Part shown: piece after piece, positions 12,698-24,354 of the stretch
How the letters are laid out: each line of letters begins with the position of its first letter
Position numbering within the stretch: the first letter of the stretch is position 1
Assembly (NCBI RefSeq): GCF_042242105.1
Contig: NC_092019.1
Location: 22,620,828 to 22,684,827 of the forward strand
Reading direction: 5' to 3'
DNA length: 64,000 bases
From: Pempheris klunzingeri
Taxonomy: Eukaryota > Chordata > Actinopteri > Acropomatiformes > Pempheridae
Position numbers and translations under genes: made by a program
The notes under the pieces: generated by a model
The model's input: the letters and a program-made list of their open reading frames with translations, nothing else
What the model was told of the DNA's origin: nothing
Database searches by the model: none

Positions 12698-15600
12698 GTA
12701 AGAACCTCTCATCTTTGTGTCTCACTAATCTGCAGCTGAGACGCCTGTAATGCACATTTTCCTGTTCTGGTTCCCCAACTGTGAGCTGTAAGTCAAACCT
12801 GTTCGGCTGGATAATGATGCATGAGGGCCCTGCCGGAGGAGCTTAAGGCCACAGGCTCATTTTACTCCACCTGAGGTCAGAGATTCTGCCTCTTCGATCC
12901 TTCAGGACTGTTCTTTAATGCTATCTAGGCCCTGTCGTTGCTTTCAGTTCAGGGAGCGCAGACGTGATGCTTTAGTCCCGGGGGCCCTCCGGTGTTCAGT
13001 GGAAACAGGTGTACGGGTGAGGCAAGAGACGCACTGACGCCCTCTTGCGGACAAACCAGTAAACAACACTTTTACACCCGCTCATAGATCACTGGCCTCC
13101 CGAGGCACCATCTGAGGTTCAAATGTTCTAACAGGCGACTTATTGGGGCAAATTAAATTATGTACGAGACCAATGAAATACTAGAAGTTGATGGAATGGT
13201 GCGGTTATAAAAAACAGAACAATATTTGATGTACTAGTAAGTATCATTTAAGTATCATATACATTGAAATAATTACTAACATATAGGCTACTGTATATTT
13301 TACACAAAATAAAACAAAAATATTACATTGAGAGTGAATAAAAAATTTTTGAAACCAAAAAATTCCAACAAAATACCATAAAACCATACAAATGTTCTAT
13401 GTTTGATCTCAGTATGCGGGTGATTTCTCTAATACCGCCAAAGTCTCCTCAGCTTCAATGCGTTTAACATTAGAGTCTGTTTGGCATTTTCTAATGGAAA
13501 ACACATACTTTGACATTTGCTGCGTGCTTTTGTGTCAATTCTAAAAGATTAATTATGTTTTAGATTTGCAGGCACACAAATATGCTATTTGGTTCAGAAG
13601 TATTGGACACCCGACCATAACGCCCATATGTTATAGTCTCACTCCACAGCTATGGGTTAATATTAATCTGCTGCTTTAAAGGCCTCCACTCCACTTACAA
13701 AGGTTTTCCTCCAGGTTTGGGAACCAAGCTGCAGGTATTTTGGTCCCATTCAGCTACGAGAGCATTAGTGAGGTTCAACACTGATGTTGGACGATAAGAT
13801 GTGGATCCAACACACACCGGTTCAGCCCAAAGGTGTTGGTGTTGAAGTCAGGGCTCAGTACAGGGAAAACGATTTCCTTCAGGACCTGGCTTTGTGTACG
13901 GGAACATTACAATGTGTAAAGACAATAGTGTCTTCCTAAACGGTTGCTACAAAATAGGGACACGTGCTACTGGGTATAATACATCATTGTGTTCTAATAC
14001 AGCCACATACTGTCGGCATGCTGTGGTGCACCTCACAGTTATTAAGTCATAGGAATTGTATGTGTTCAGTTTAGAGTCTCCATACTGTGGCAGGTGGGTG
14101 TATATCTGTGATAACACTACCTAACATGAACACTTAAATAGTTCATTGCTCCAAAAAGGCTCATGCTACATGAATGAATCCAACCTTTAATGTAGTTACT
14201 ACAGTAAAGAAGTGACTCCAGCATGTCACCAGTATTCACTCATGTTTATTCATAGTGGTACATATACAACCAGGCATGAAAGAGTGATAACAAAAAAAGG
14301 TAACATATTCACATATGACCACAGAGATTTGTAGAATATTCCTCCATTAAGCAGCATTTGGACTATATATAGATATATATGTAGTGGATACTGGGTCTGT
14401 TATAACAATAAGAGATATGGCCCAATGCCGCACAACCATAAGCCGGTTTAGTACAGAGTTATGTATTGAAAGGGTGAGAGCAGTGTAGGATAGACCTGTG
14501 AAAAACACGACGAGATACATCAACTGATGGATTTGAAAGCCATTCATGACAATCAGATGTTGTCCCATGTTTCGCCTGCGTCTCTGATTTACAACTTTTC
14601 TGACGCTGTGGTTTGTCCCGACGCAGCGATCCAAACCCACCTGGTACTACCGATACCAGCTGTTTAATAAATGTGCAATAAAAACAGAAAAAAAAAAAGC
14701 ATCCATTTACAAATATTATTTAAACCACAAGTTTAGAATCTAAACTGTAGTGTGTAGACCTTCCAAAACATAATGCCGTACACAACAAATATATTTAAAA
14801 GGATTAAGACAAAAAAAAACCCTCAAAAGAACAGAAATATAATACAAAACCAATGGCACACGGAGGCACTGAGGAGAGCATGAAGAGCTTTTATCTTGAT
14901 GATGAGGCTTAACTGTAAAAAAAAAAAAAGAAATGGCTATAGGTCTTACAACAATACGAGGTTCATCTCCTGCATTCAAGTCAAGCGTGGCAGGACTCAT
15001 GCAGTGACCTTATGACTTCCTATGATACCACATTTCAAAATCAAGTATCTCAGCTGTTTACAGACTGAAGATGAAACTGTGTGCAGTGAAAGTGGAAGCA
15101 CACGTCGAGCCACTGCTTCTTTGACCGTGCAAATGACAAATTACATGTAACGTCCTGCTGTGATCAAGAGTTGTTTAGTGACAACAAATCAGATTTAGTG
15201 TTGGCGTTTTCTGTGTTTGAACTAAAAACATTCACGAAAAATAGAGGAGTAGGAGGAGCTCGGTCCAGTCAGGTTAAACGTAGTGCTCGACAGCGTGTCA
15301 TGATCTCCACGCAGACGTATCTTGTTGATTTGTTCACGGCAGTATGAGCATTTGCAGCAGGTGATGATTACACGACTTTGTAACTGTACTTACATTCATA
15401 GCTCTGAAAACTTTGGGACGTTTGTTCCTTATTTTGGTTTTGCTTACTTTCCTTTATGACCAGCTGACCGACAGACTCCTCCTGTCTGGCAAACAAAGTG
15501 TCTGATAGCAGTTATAATATCACTAGCATACTATAAAATAAAAAAAATAGAAAAATAGTGTTTAGACTAATTTTAAGGAATTCAGGAGGCCCTCTAGTGG

Positions 15601-16277
15601 AGCTACATTTGTATGGCAGCAGCCTCAGCTTGTTTCCTGTTCCTCTGTAAGCTGTATAGTGTGTTCAGGTTTTAGCAGGCTGCTTTACTATGTAGTGTAA
15701 TACATGTCATTTAAAAAAGAAACTACAATAAACCACAAATATTTCCAAAAAGTGCATAATGGCTGAGATACATTGCAGTTAGAGATGGTGTTTAGATCCG
15801 TACAGATGTATTGGTGTTGGTGCGAGTATTATTTTGCATGACATACAGCGTGTACTGTTCGCTGTACTGTGAATTTGGCTTTCAGGGTAGATTCATGATT
15901 AATTGTAAAGATTCCACAGATTCGTTTTTAGTGTTCCGCGGCAGCCTCATCCAGATTCATCACACAACTTGAATGTGATTTTGAGCCGTTAGTTAACAAA
16001 TACAAAATATTGCGCAATAGTTTCTCAGCCTGCATGTTTGTGACTCAAAGAGCGCCTGCATACGCATGAATTAGTGTTTTGGGAAGAATGAGGCATCTTG
16101 TTGCTCATTATCACCGAGCCTCCAAGCAGTGGGAGTAAATGCTAACAAAGTGCTTATAGGGCGAGAAGAGGAGAGGAAGACGAGCCACTAGAGGCCACGT
16201 GGACATGCGAGTCCTGAATATGAAGGAAAAGCAGCAGTGGAGAGGAAAAAAAAAAAGCTCTTCTTCGTGCCTCTTCT
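12698..16277. other. Non-coding stretch downstream of the second rapunzel-like gene
   Basis: No coding region is recognisable. Because it lies just downstream of the minus-strand stop at 16278, part of it is likely 3' UTR of that gene. Candidate minus-strand AATAAA signals exist (for example the complement of TTTATT near 14246), but none is clearly decisive. On the plus strand 14665-14698 reads AATAAATGTGCAATAAAAAC then poly-A, resembling a polyadenylated 3' end. Confidence 0.3.
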
Positions 16278-17005
16278 TCATTTGCACTTTCCGAGAGCCT
16301 CCTGCATCTTCTCCTGCACGTGCTCCATCTTCTCGGCCCACTCCTCACTCAGACCCTCCTCGTCGTCGCCGATGACGGCGGCGTAGCCCATGAGGGCGAT
16401 GAGGCCGATGCAGAAGAGGTAGGTGAGGCGCGTGCAGAGTCGCTCCATGGTGGCGCGGTCGCCTTGTGAGTGCTTCAGGTAGACCTCCAGGATGGGTCTG
16501 CTGAAGAGCTTGGGTTTGCCCACCACGCCGTCATACAGCGTGTGCAGGTTCTGGTCTCCCAAGTCATCGGCATAACTCAACTCAAAGTCGTCCTTCTTGC
16601 TCTCGCGGTGCTCCGGCCGCGCCTCCACCATCTTCATGAACTTTCTGAACTGGTTCTTCAGGTTCTCCTCCACGCGGCAGTACTGGCCATCCAGCGTTTC
16701 CTTCTTGATCTGCACCAGCGTGTTGTGGTTCTGCTGGGACAGATCGTTCAGCGCCTGGTGGACCGAGCCGAACTCGCGCTTCAGGGTGCGGATGTCCTCG
16801 TCGTCAACGTGGTGCAGCACCACCCGGATCAGGGAGCCGGCCACGCCAAAAATGGGGTTGACCACAGCTGCTGCTGAGGAGATGGTGGCCACACACTGGA
16901 GCACTTTGACCAGGCCCTGCTTCAGCTTGGCCCGGTCCTCGATGATCTCCTCTTCCATCATGATGTCCAGGCGGCGCGGATGTTGAGGTCACAGTGCGAG
17001 GACGT
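16278..17005 (-). CDS. rpz-like: Rapunzel-family protein, single coding exon
   Basis: The reading frame 16961..16278 encodes 227 residues from ATG ATG GAA GAG. The exon begins at an acceptor at 17005 (CTCCGTCACAG), leaving 44 bases of 5' UTR. It shares with the gene at 8079-9397 the core RVEENLKNQFRKFM, then NLHTLYDGVVG, and a hydrophobic segment LFCIGLIALMG (about residues 182-192). It then ends after a short acidic helix and lacks the long C-terminal domain of its neighbour. The N-terminal part has another hydrophobic stretch (ISSAAAVVNPIFGVAG, residues 27-42). The shorter length matches the compact rapunzel paralogues of fish. The cellular role is not known; a helical membrane-associated protein is an inference. 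Confidence 0.85.
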
Positions 17006-18027
17006 CTGTGACGGAGAGAGGAATATTACAGTTTACTTCAACTCAGGCCGGGATTCAGGATCAACATGAGGCATTCTATTTGTTCACTGGACAAACAATC
17101 ACTTGCAAAACTTTCAGTTCTCTCTTCTATATGCAAGGGCAGTACTAAAACAGTGGAGTACCCCTTTAAAAACCAATGGATCATTTTACAGTAGCTGCTC
17201 TGAAACAAACAGACTGTGCTATGGGTGTCTGTTTTAGCTGCCGCATGAATACTATGAGAACATCTCTGGATAAACTTACACCATTAGTTTTAATTGTCCT
17301 ACTATTCTACTTTTCTCTCGTCTATATTTGAAGCAATATCAGCCTTGAAAATGGCCAGTGGATGAATTTTTCGTTGACATTTTTGTGGTTAAGATCTAAT
17401 ATTTCAGCAGCGGTGATTTGAACTGAGACCCTGAGATCATCAAATGAGTTTCATACCGAGCAACCACACCGTGTGTGTGTACGTTTTCTTTCCACATACA
17501 AATGAACAGATATTTGGTAAAGAATAAATGTTTCAATAATAAATACTGAATGGATATCTTCTTGGGTTTAAAACTGAGCTCTTCCCCATTATTAGTAGCA
17601 TGCTGCATAGCTCGTTCTAGGAAACGTGTGCAGAAATCCTCTGACAGCCATGGAAAAGGGAAAAAGTCGAATGTTTTGGTGTAAAGGCTCAGCTTGACCA
17701 ACAGTTTCACAGCTAATAAATCGGCTCCACTTCTCAGCTGCTCCATAAATCAGCTTAAAGACGAGCAGACCTGATCTAATACTAACACTGACACGGTGCC
17801 GACATCCAGAAAAACTTTTATTCAGTTCAGCTCTGCAGCAGCTTGTCGTCACTAACTGATTTCTTCAGCTCCTCTCAGCCTGAAATGCTTCTGACTGCTT
17901 TGACAACCACAGAGGAAAACGAAGAAGCATTTCATGGATATGTCACACAATATTCCAACATGATGGACGAACGATTGTGCAATAAATCTGCTGTGTCACC
18001 GTTGGGGGGACAGCTGTAGCTTCTTAC

Positions 18028-18098
18028 ATCAGCTTTCTTCTCTTCGAGCTCTCACAGGAGCCTCGTCCTGGGTTGTTGAAGTGAGACCGGGATGATTC
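18028..18098 (-). other. Candidate 5' UTR exon of the second rapunzel-like gene
   Basis: Read on the minus strand, the 71-base segment follows a polypyrimidine acceptor (GTCTGTCTGTTTCAG) and ends at AGCTGAT/GTAAGAAGC. It lies 1.0 kb upstream of the acceptor at 17005 in the right orientation, so it fits an internal non-coding exon. Assignment rests only on splice-site quality. Confidence 0.35.
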
Positions 18099-19061
18099 CT
18101 GAAACAGACAGACACACAGAGATTCAGACACAAGACGCGACATATCAAACGAAGCTGCAGAGCGCTGACTGGTTGATTCTGTCCCTCTGAACCAGGAAGT
18201 GAACAGATGTTTGCCATTTGCTGGGTGCAGACTTTGGCAGTGACAGAGTTAACGGCCTCTCTGCCTCTGCGTGACACCGCTCCATTCAGCACTAGGCTGC
18301 TCCCTGTGTGTTTCTATGGAGCGAGCTGATAGCTCCTCAGCAGCAGCGAGCTAACATGAGGAAGGCATGCTGTGGCGCTAGCAGCAGCTTAAGGGCGGGA
18401 CAGAGACTCTCTGAGCTTCAGTGCAGTTGGAAAACAACTAGACCACGGCTGGCTGAGCTGTAAGACATGTAACAGGAGCTGCTGTCCTAAATATTATATG
18501 ATTTCAAACTAGTTTAGAGGCAGAATTCATGTTTTTACAGTCAAATCTGTGTAAGCTGACTGAGTGCTGACGGCTACAAGAGGGAGCAGTAAAGGCTCTG
18601 CTGACTCTTTGTACCCCACAAGCACAATATGGGACAGTGAGATCATCCACAGAGCTAAACGTGGCTCAAGGGCTCATGTTAAGTAGTCTGTTATCTTCCA
18701 CTACACCTCACTTATGGCTCGGCATGCGTGCGATGGTGCTGCAGACACATACCACCCTGAGATTACAGCACAGCCACACAGATAATCACAGTACCCACGT
18801 AGCGGTGACACCGGGGGCCCATACAGCTGATGACCACAAGCCTGTGCAGGTTCAAACAGGCCCTGAGAGACACACGCTGTAGGAAACAGGCTGGTGTGTG
18901 TTTTTGTTCTGGTTTTGTTTTCTTCCCTTTTTAAAATACCGGTGTCCACCAGAGGAGGCAGCAATTTACCTTTGATGACAAAGACGGCCATAGTATCCAC
19001 CATCTGCTTTCAGCACCACCACTGTGGACTAAAAGCAGCTGCTGTCAGGAGCAGGGTTTAA

Positions 19062-19510
19062 CCCTTTAGTGTCAGGTTAACTTTAGATGATGTGTTTAAA
19101 TGCACAAATGCAACAAAAACATGAGCAAATGTTTCACTTTTTCTTTCTTTTTTTAATACCTGTGAAAGCTACACTTGTAAAATGAGAATACATCTCAACG
19201 AAGTTCTCTTTAATTGTTACTTTTGCAGACTTTTATCATTTTCTTACCTCACATATTCTCAGCTTCTGTGCTATAAGTCATCTGTCTTGCCCATAAATTT
19301 CGGCTTTTTCTTATTACGGCTGCCAGTAAGGAGTTACTTGCCTCATAGTTGGTACTTGTTAAGCTAGAAAAGTACCAAAAAGCTACATTCACGTGTGTTA
19401 TATTTCTATTTCTTTATCCTTGCTTTCACAGATGATGTTCTACAACAGAGGATGCTCCAGGTCTCAGCACAATACGACAAACTTGCAAGACGACGCAGGT
19501 AATGAAAGGG
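19062..19510. mobile_element. Possible piggyBac-type MITE
   Basis: The segment starts CCCTTTAGTG, ends AATGAAAGGG, and is bordered on both sides by TTAA (19058-19061 and 19511-19514), the piggyBac target. Only the outermost six bases pair perfectly, so the evidence is thin. It contains the exon-like stretch 19432-19498. Confidence 0.3.
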
Positions 19511-22500
19511 TTAATAACAGGTTTTCTGATACTTATTACTTCTCTGAAATAATATCATAAAATTTAAGATTTTCCTGGATAATCTGAGCTTTATTTGCCA
19601 TTCATTGTGTGATTTTTGTGAATCTGACAGCTTCCTGCTGCTGATTTTTTAATATGTAACAGATAATTAACCCTTTGTGCAAATTAAATGACCCTTAAAT
19701 CGACTCTGCACCTCCAGGGACGTGCTGACGAGTGACCCTGATCAATTTGTGTCATTTTTTAAAATTAATCTGAAGAAAATTGGGGACAGATATATGATCG
19801 TAAAGGATCTTCTATATTATATATTAATATGTTAATTAAGGGCCAATAAATGAGAAGCATTACATGTCCTCTGTGGGCTAAGCAGTCACTGCTGCAGCAG
19901 CAGCAGCATGGCCTTCAGAGAGGAGGCAGCACTCCGACATCACTAAGTCTTGGCCTAAAGTTGTGGCTCAGTGACTCAGCTTGTGCATTGCTGTGCGTCT
20001 ACACCGAAACTAGCCATGAGAAAATATAATATAAAGTCACTGCTTGGAAGAAGCATTTGACTCCTTGTTGGCTGTAAACAAAGCAGCTCTGTCCGTCTAA
20101 TCAGGAAGTGACAGGCTCCTCTCACCTGTTTCCCTGCTGTGGAGTGGCCATCTTGAAAGTGTTTTCTGTGATCACAGCAATGCTAGGCTAACCCAAATGT
20201 ACACTATATTCTATTAAACGTGTCCCTTAAGTACACGAGTAACATTTTCATGACTTATCAGAATGATTTTGTGCCACTTCTTCATGACACTTGACAGTTT
20301 GTCTGTCTGTCTTAACAGATCACAGCCTGAGAGCCAGTTGGGACACTGTCTGAGGAAGTGTACACCCTTGAGGCCACTGCAGTTCAAACAATAACTACCA
20401 TAATGAAGACTAACACACAACAATGAAGGGTCTTCCGGAGTTCTTCTGTGTTTGTGAGTACTACAACAAGCACAACACCCCCCCTCCCTTCAGCTCAGGG
20501 CCACACAGCTGCCTGCCCAGCTATAGCTCCCCCTAGCCGTGCCTCCATGTTTCCTTGTTAATGCACACCATACTGCCCTGACCCTCCCTTCTCTATCACA
20601 CAGCAAAGACACCAAAATACACCTGAAAACCTCCCTTTCTCTGTCTAAATGTCGAGTATACAGTCTCCATCTGCCTCCCAGCCGACATTGGGCACCATTG
20701 GTCCCAGCAGAAGGGAGGATTTCTTACCTTTAGAGAGTGGCTGTGTCTGTACCTCCCTCTACAGAGTCCCAACCTCGACAGCCTCCTTCTTCTTCCCAGC
20801 AATCCCTGCAAAAAAAGGACACTTCCATGTATGTTGAATATGTAGGGGTGATCAAATTGGACTAAACCATTTCTAATGAGCCCAGAGAGCCCCAAAAACC
20901 CAAAAATGGCCATTTTGGACCCACATAAACATAAGCACCAAATTGCCATTTTAAAATGGCATATAAATGGCCTCAAAGGGCAAAGCCCACTCCTCAAATG
21001 CACCATGGCCTACCCCTATGGTTTCAACTTATTTTGGTCCATCCAGTAGTCATACAGTTGATACTGAACAACAATTGTCTGTCAGTGCGCAGCTGAGCTC
21101 TGAAACGCTCTCCGCTGCCTTTAGTGCGTCTGTCAAACCCCGGAGCATCTTTGAGAGGCTACAAACAGTCCGGAGGTGGTATTTAGGAGTGAAAAGGACC
21201 CTTTTCCTTTGGACTGGACCAAAGAAACTGGAAGGAAAATAGTTTCATGTGCTTAAAATCCAACCAGGCAGGAAGAGAGCGGTGTCTCCAAATGGACCTC
21301 TCCAAAAGTGCACTTGCGTATCCAAAGTCACAAGGAGCTCTCCAAAGGCTCCAGGAGGAATAAAAAGGAGTTAATCCAGTTTTAAAGGTAAAAATAACAT
21401 TTATTCTGTTTAAATGTTTCTAATTCTACTAAAAAATATAAGGTTACACATAAAGAATGTCGAATTTAAAGTCCATTTTAAAGTGAAGTGCAACTGAAAA
21501 TGTACCAAATGGCGCAATTGACACTGCAAACAATATCTTTATTTTTTCACGTATTTAAATATAATATTTAATTAAATATATATGTTCTATTGCGGGCAGC
21601 AATGTAGCACAGCTAACAATATCAAACAACAGTCTCTCTAACCAACAGTAGCTACGAAACAGACAAAAACCTGCGCAGTAAACGCACCCACTCAGTGCGT
21701 CAAAGTAGTCCTGCCACGAGCCAGTCTGGTCCTTTATCCACGCTGGAATGAGCAGAAATTCAGTCCTGTTGCACTAAAACATTATTATACAAAAGACTAA
21801 TCCAGTGGATTCTCTGGTGGGGGGGTGGCTGTGCCGGCGGTTGAGTCTGTTTTCCCCAAAATAAACCTCTATGCAAATTATGTTGGCAGCTGGCAGCAAA
21901 GCGTTAAAAGGACAATCGTGCTCCCTCCAAAGCCTGGCTGGTGCCTCGGATGTTTCCGTCCTATATTACAGAAAACAGAGGATGGGCGTCTGCCTCCGTG
22001 CGTGTCCAGTCTGCAGCAGCAGGTTTGAGACCCCGCATCCCCTCTCTGAGACACCCAGCCTCGGGCAGCAGCCACACAAGAGAAGCCCTGTCCCCACTGC
22101 GGGTTGAGCTGAAACCCGAAGGAAAAAATAGAAATAAAGAGACGAGCGTTCCTTCGAAATGACAAAGCCTTCGTTATCTGCTCAGATCCGCCTGTGTCCC
22201 CCCTCAGTGCTGCTGAAAACAGGCGCATGTGTCGCCCTCATTCAGCACCAGAGCACAGCCGGAGCTCCAGCCGGGCGCACGCCTGTCCTCGTTGTGCATT
22301 TGCCGCAGCAGCTGTCGAACAGATCACATTTCACGGTGGAGACACAGAGGGATGAACGCTCACACTCCTTTAATGTGCTACTGTAATAACCGCACTTGTG
22401 CAACATCAGCTGTGCGTCGGGCTGCGGTCAAAATGCGTAATATTTAGGCTCCAGGGCGACAAACAACCGCTTTGGCAAGACGCTCTTGTGTTTTCTTAGC

Positions 22501-23185
22501 TGGGGGGCAGGAGGAGCTCTGCTGACGGTCTGAAAGCCACAGTAATGATGTCTGGAGGCAGTGACTGTAAAGTGGAGGAGAGGTGCAGAGATCCACTGTA
22601 ATATATCCAAGACTCCCTGTTAGTTCATTAATATTCCCAACGAGATGGACCTGTTTTCCCTTTTTCTGAAAGCAGGCCTGCTTAACAAGATGCTTCATTG
22701 TCTAATGTGACGCCGAAAAAGCCTCCAAGATATTTGTGCGTGCCTGATCTCTTTCAGTGTGTTAGTATTTTAAAATAAAAACTTTCTTAAAAAGAAATGG
22801 AAATCCTGTGTTTGTCTTTTCTTGTGCATCATTTCCAGAGAAAAACTAAGACCTTTTGGAACAAAGAAAGCTGTCTCCACTCAGGGGTCAGTAGGTTTAT
22901 TTTGCCTCAAGTTTGCATGAACTCAAATACTTCAGTGCCTATAGATTTCTTTTTTAAAAGTTAGAGCAATAACAGATGGAATTGTGTTGATAATTGGTGA
23001 CAAATGTGGACAGATGTGATTCTACAGAGAGACAAAACCACAGTTATACTTAAATTAACGTGTCTTTATTATTTAACGTGTTACAAAAAAAGAACAAAAA
23101 TACATTTTAAGTCAAACCAGTAAAAATTCAACTGTTAATTCTTCATCTATCATTAACATGTTGAGCTCCTCGTTTGACCAATATA

Positions 23186-23891
23186 CACTACTCACAAAAA
23201 GTTAGGGATAGTCGACTTTCAGATGAAATATATGGAAAATGGAAAAAGTGAATGCTACAGTGATATTATATCATGAAAGTAGGGCATTTAAGTAGAAGCA
23301 TGCAATGGTGATTTTATTCATCTTAAACAATTTATTGAAAGAAAATCTAACAACAGTGGTAGGTATACCACAACAAAAAATGTTCAGTGTCTCAATAAAT
23401 TGGGACGTGGCCAAAGGACGTCCACTCCTCTCCTTTCTGTGACTCTTCCAGTCTCTCTGTATCACTGTTACAACCTCCTGATGACACTCTGTGACCCTCT
23501 AAGCTCAGTGAACACCTCCGTCTGAGGACTTCCTGTTTGAAGCCTCCAGTGTTGAGGTGCTGCTGATCAACTGTTAGGTGTCGTCTTGGTCTCATGATGT
23601 CAGAATGTGAACAGCAGGATGAGGAGGACTGTTTAAATACCAATTCTAACTGAAGCAGGAAATGTATTGGTGGATTCATGGATCAAACCTGTTGTGAATG
23701 TTGCTGTTAAGCTTCTTGTTAGAGAACAGCAACTTGTGCAGAAAGTACTGAGACACTGAACAGTTGGACATGTGCATTCAGAGGTTTAGAGAAGGTCACA
23801 TTAAGTTCACCTGGAAAGGTTAGAATGCATTTTTGGTTCATCCTGAAATTTCACCTGAAAGCTGAATATCCCTAACTTTTTGAGAGTAGTG
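23186..23891. mobile_element. Mariner/Tc1-type non-autonomous element with TA target
   Basis: The left end CACTACTCACAAAAAGTTAG and the right end, on the other strand, CACTACTCTCAAAAAGTTAG match at all but one position, continuing for GGGATA. TA dinucleotides flank both ends (23184-23185, 23892-23893). The 706-base interior has an open minus-strand frame (23679..23392, 95 codons) with no recognisable transposase motif, so it was probably mobilised in trans. Confidence 0.7.
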
Positions 23892-24354
23892 TAGATGCCT
23901 TGATTGTAGTTACACCTTTTGGACTCCGGGGGCGCTGTATCGACACAGTGGCTGATATAAGTAATACTGTACAATAGCTTTATATTGCCTCAGAATACAT
24001 GTATTGAGTCATTTACAGTTAGCGTTTTGTACAGGCATGCAATGCAGTATATCAAAGGAGAAAGAGAGCAAAAGTGTTGTTCCCGTGGGAGGTTAGTTGC
24101 ATAATTCAACTATGAAGAAACACAAATGACAGTTTAAACATACAAATGACTGATTTGTAACACTTGGTTCAAATTATTCGGACCATATCAGAGGACCTGA
24201 GTCGAATCTCAGCTCCATCAGTACAAATCAAACAAAACATAGAAACGAAAACACAATCACGTGTGTCCAGTGTTCTACATAACATAACATAACACAATGA
24301 AATAAACCTTGAAATGTGCGGGATAGAAAACCTCATCAGCAGCGTTACTGTCCA

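Larger units (their letters stand above)
17006..24354. other. Non-coding region between rapunzel-like gene and coiled-coil gene
   Basis: Apart from the small elements listed separately, no coding exon is supported. Open frames near 20600-21000 and 21825-22700 occur on both strands at once without splice sites or recognisable motifs. The GC-richer patch at 21800-22400 could be regulatory, but nothing in it is decisive. Confidence 0.4.

Noticed and set aside
19432-19498. Plus-strand segment ATGATGTTCTAC... with good acceptor and donor.
   Set aside because: Only 22 codons, no partner exon survives scrutiny, and it lies at the end of a possible piggyBac-type element.
20596-21006. 136-codon minus-strand open frame.
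   Set aside because: Composition is low in complexity, there are no splice sites or motifs, and an overlapping open frame exists on the other strand.
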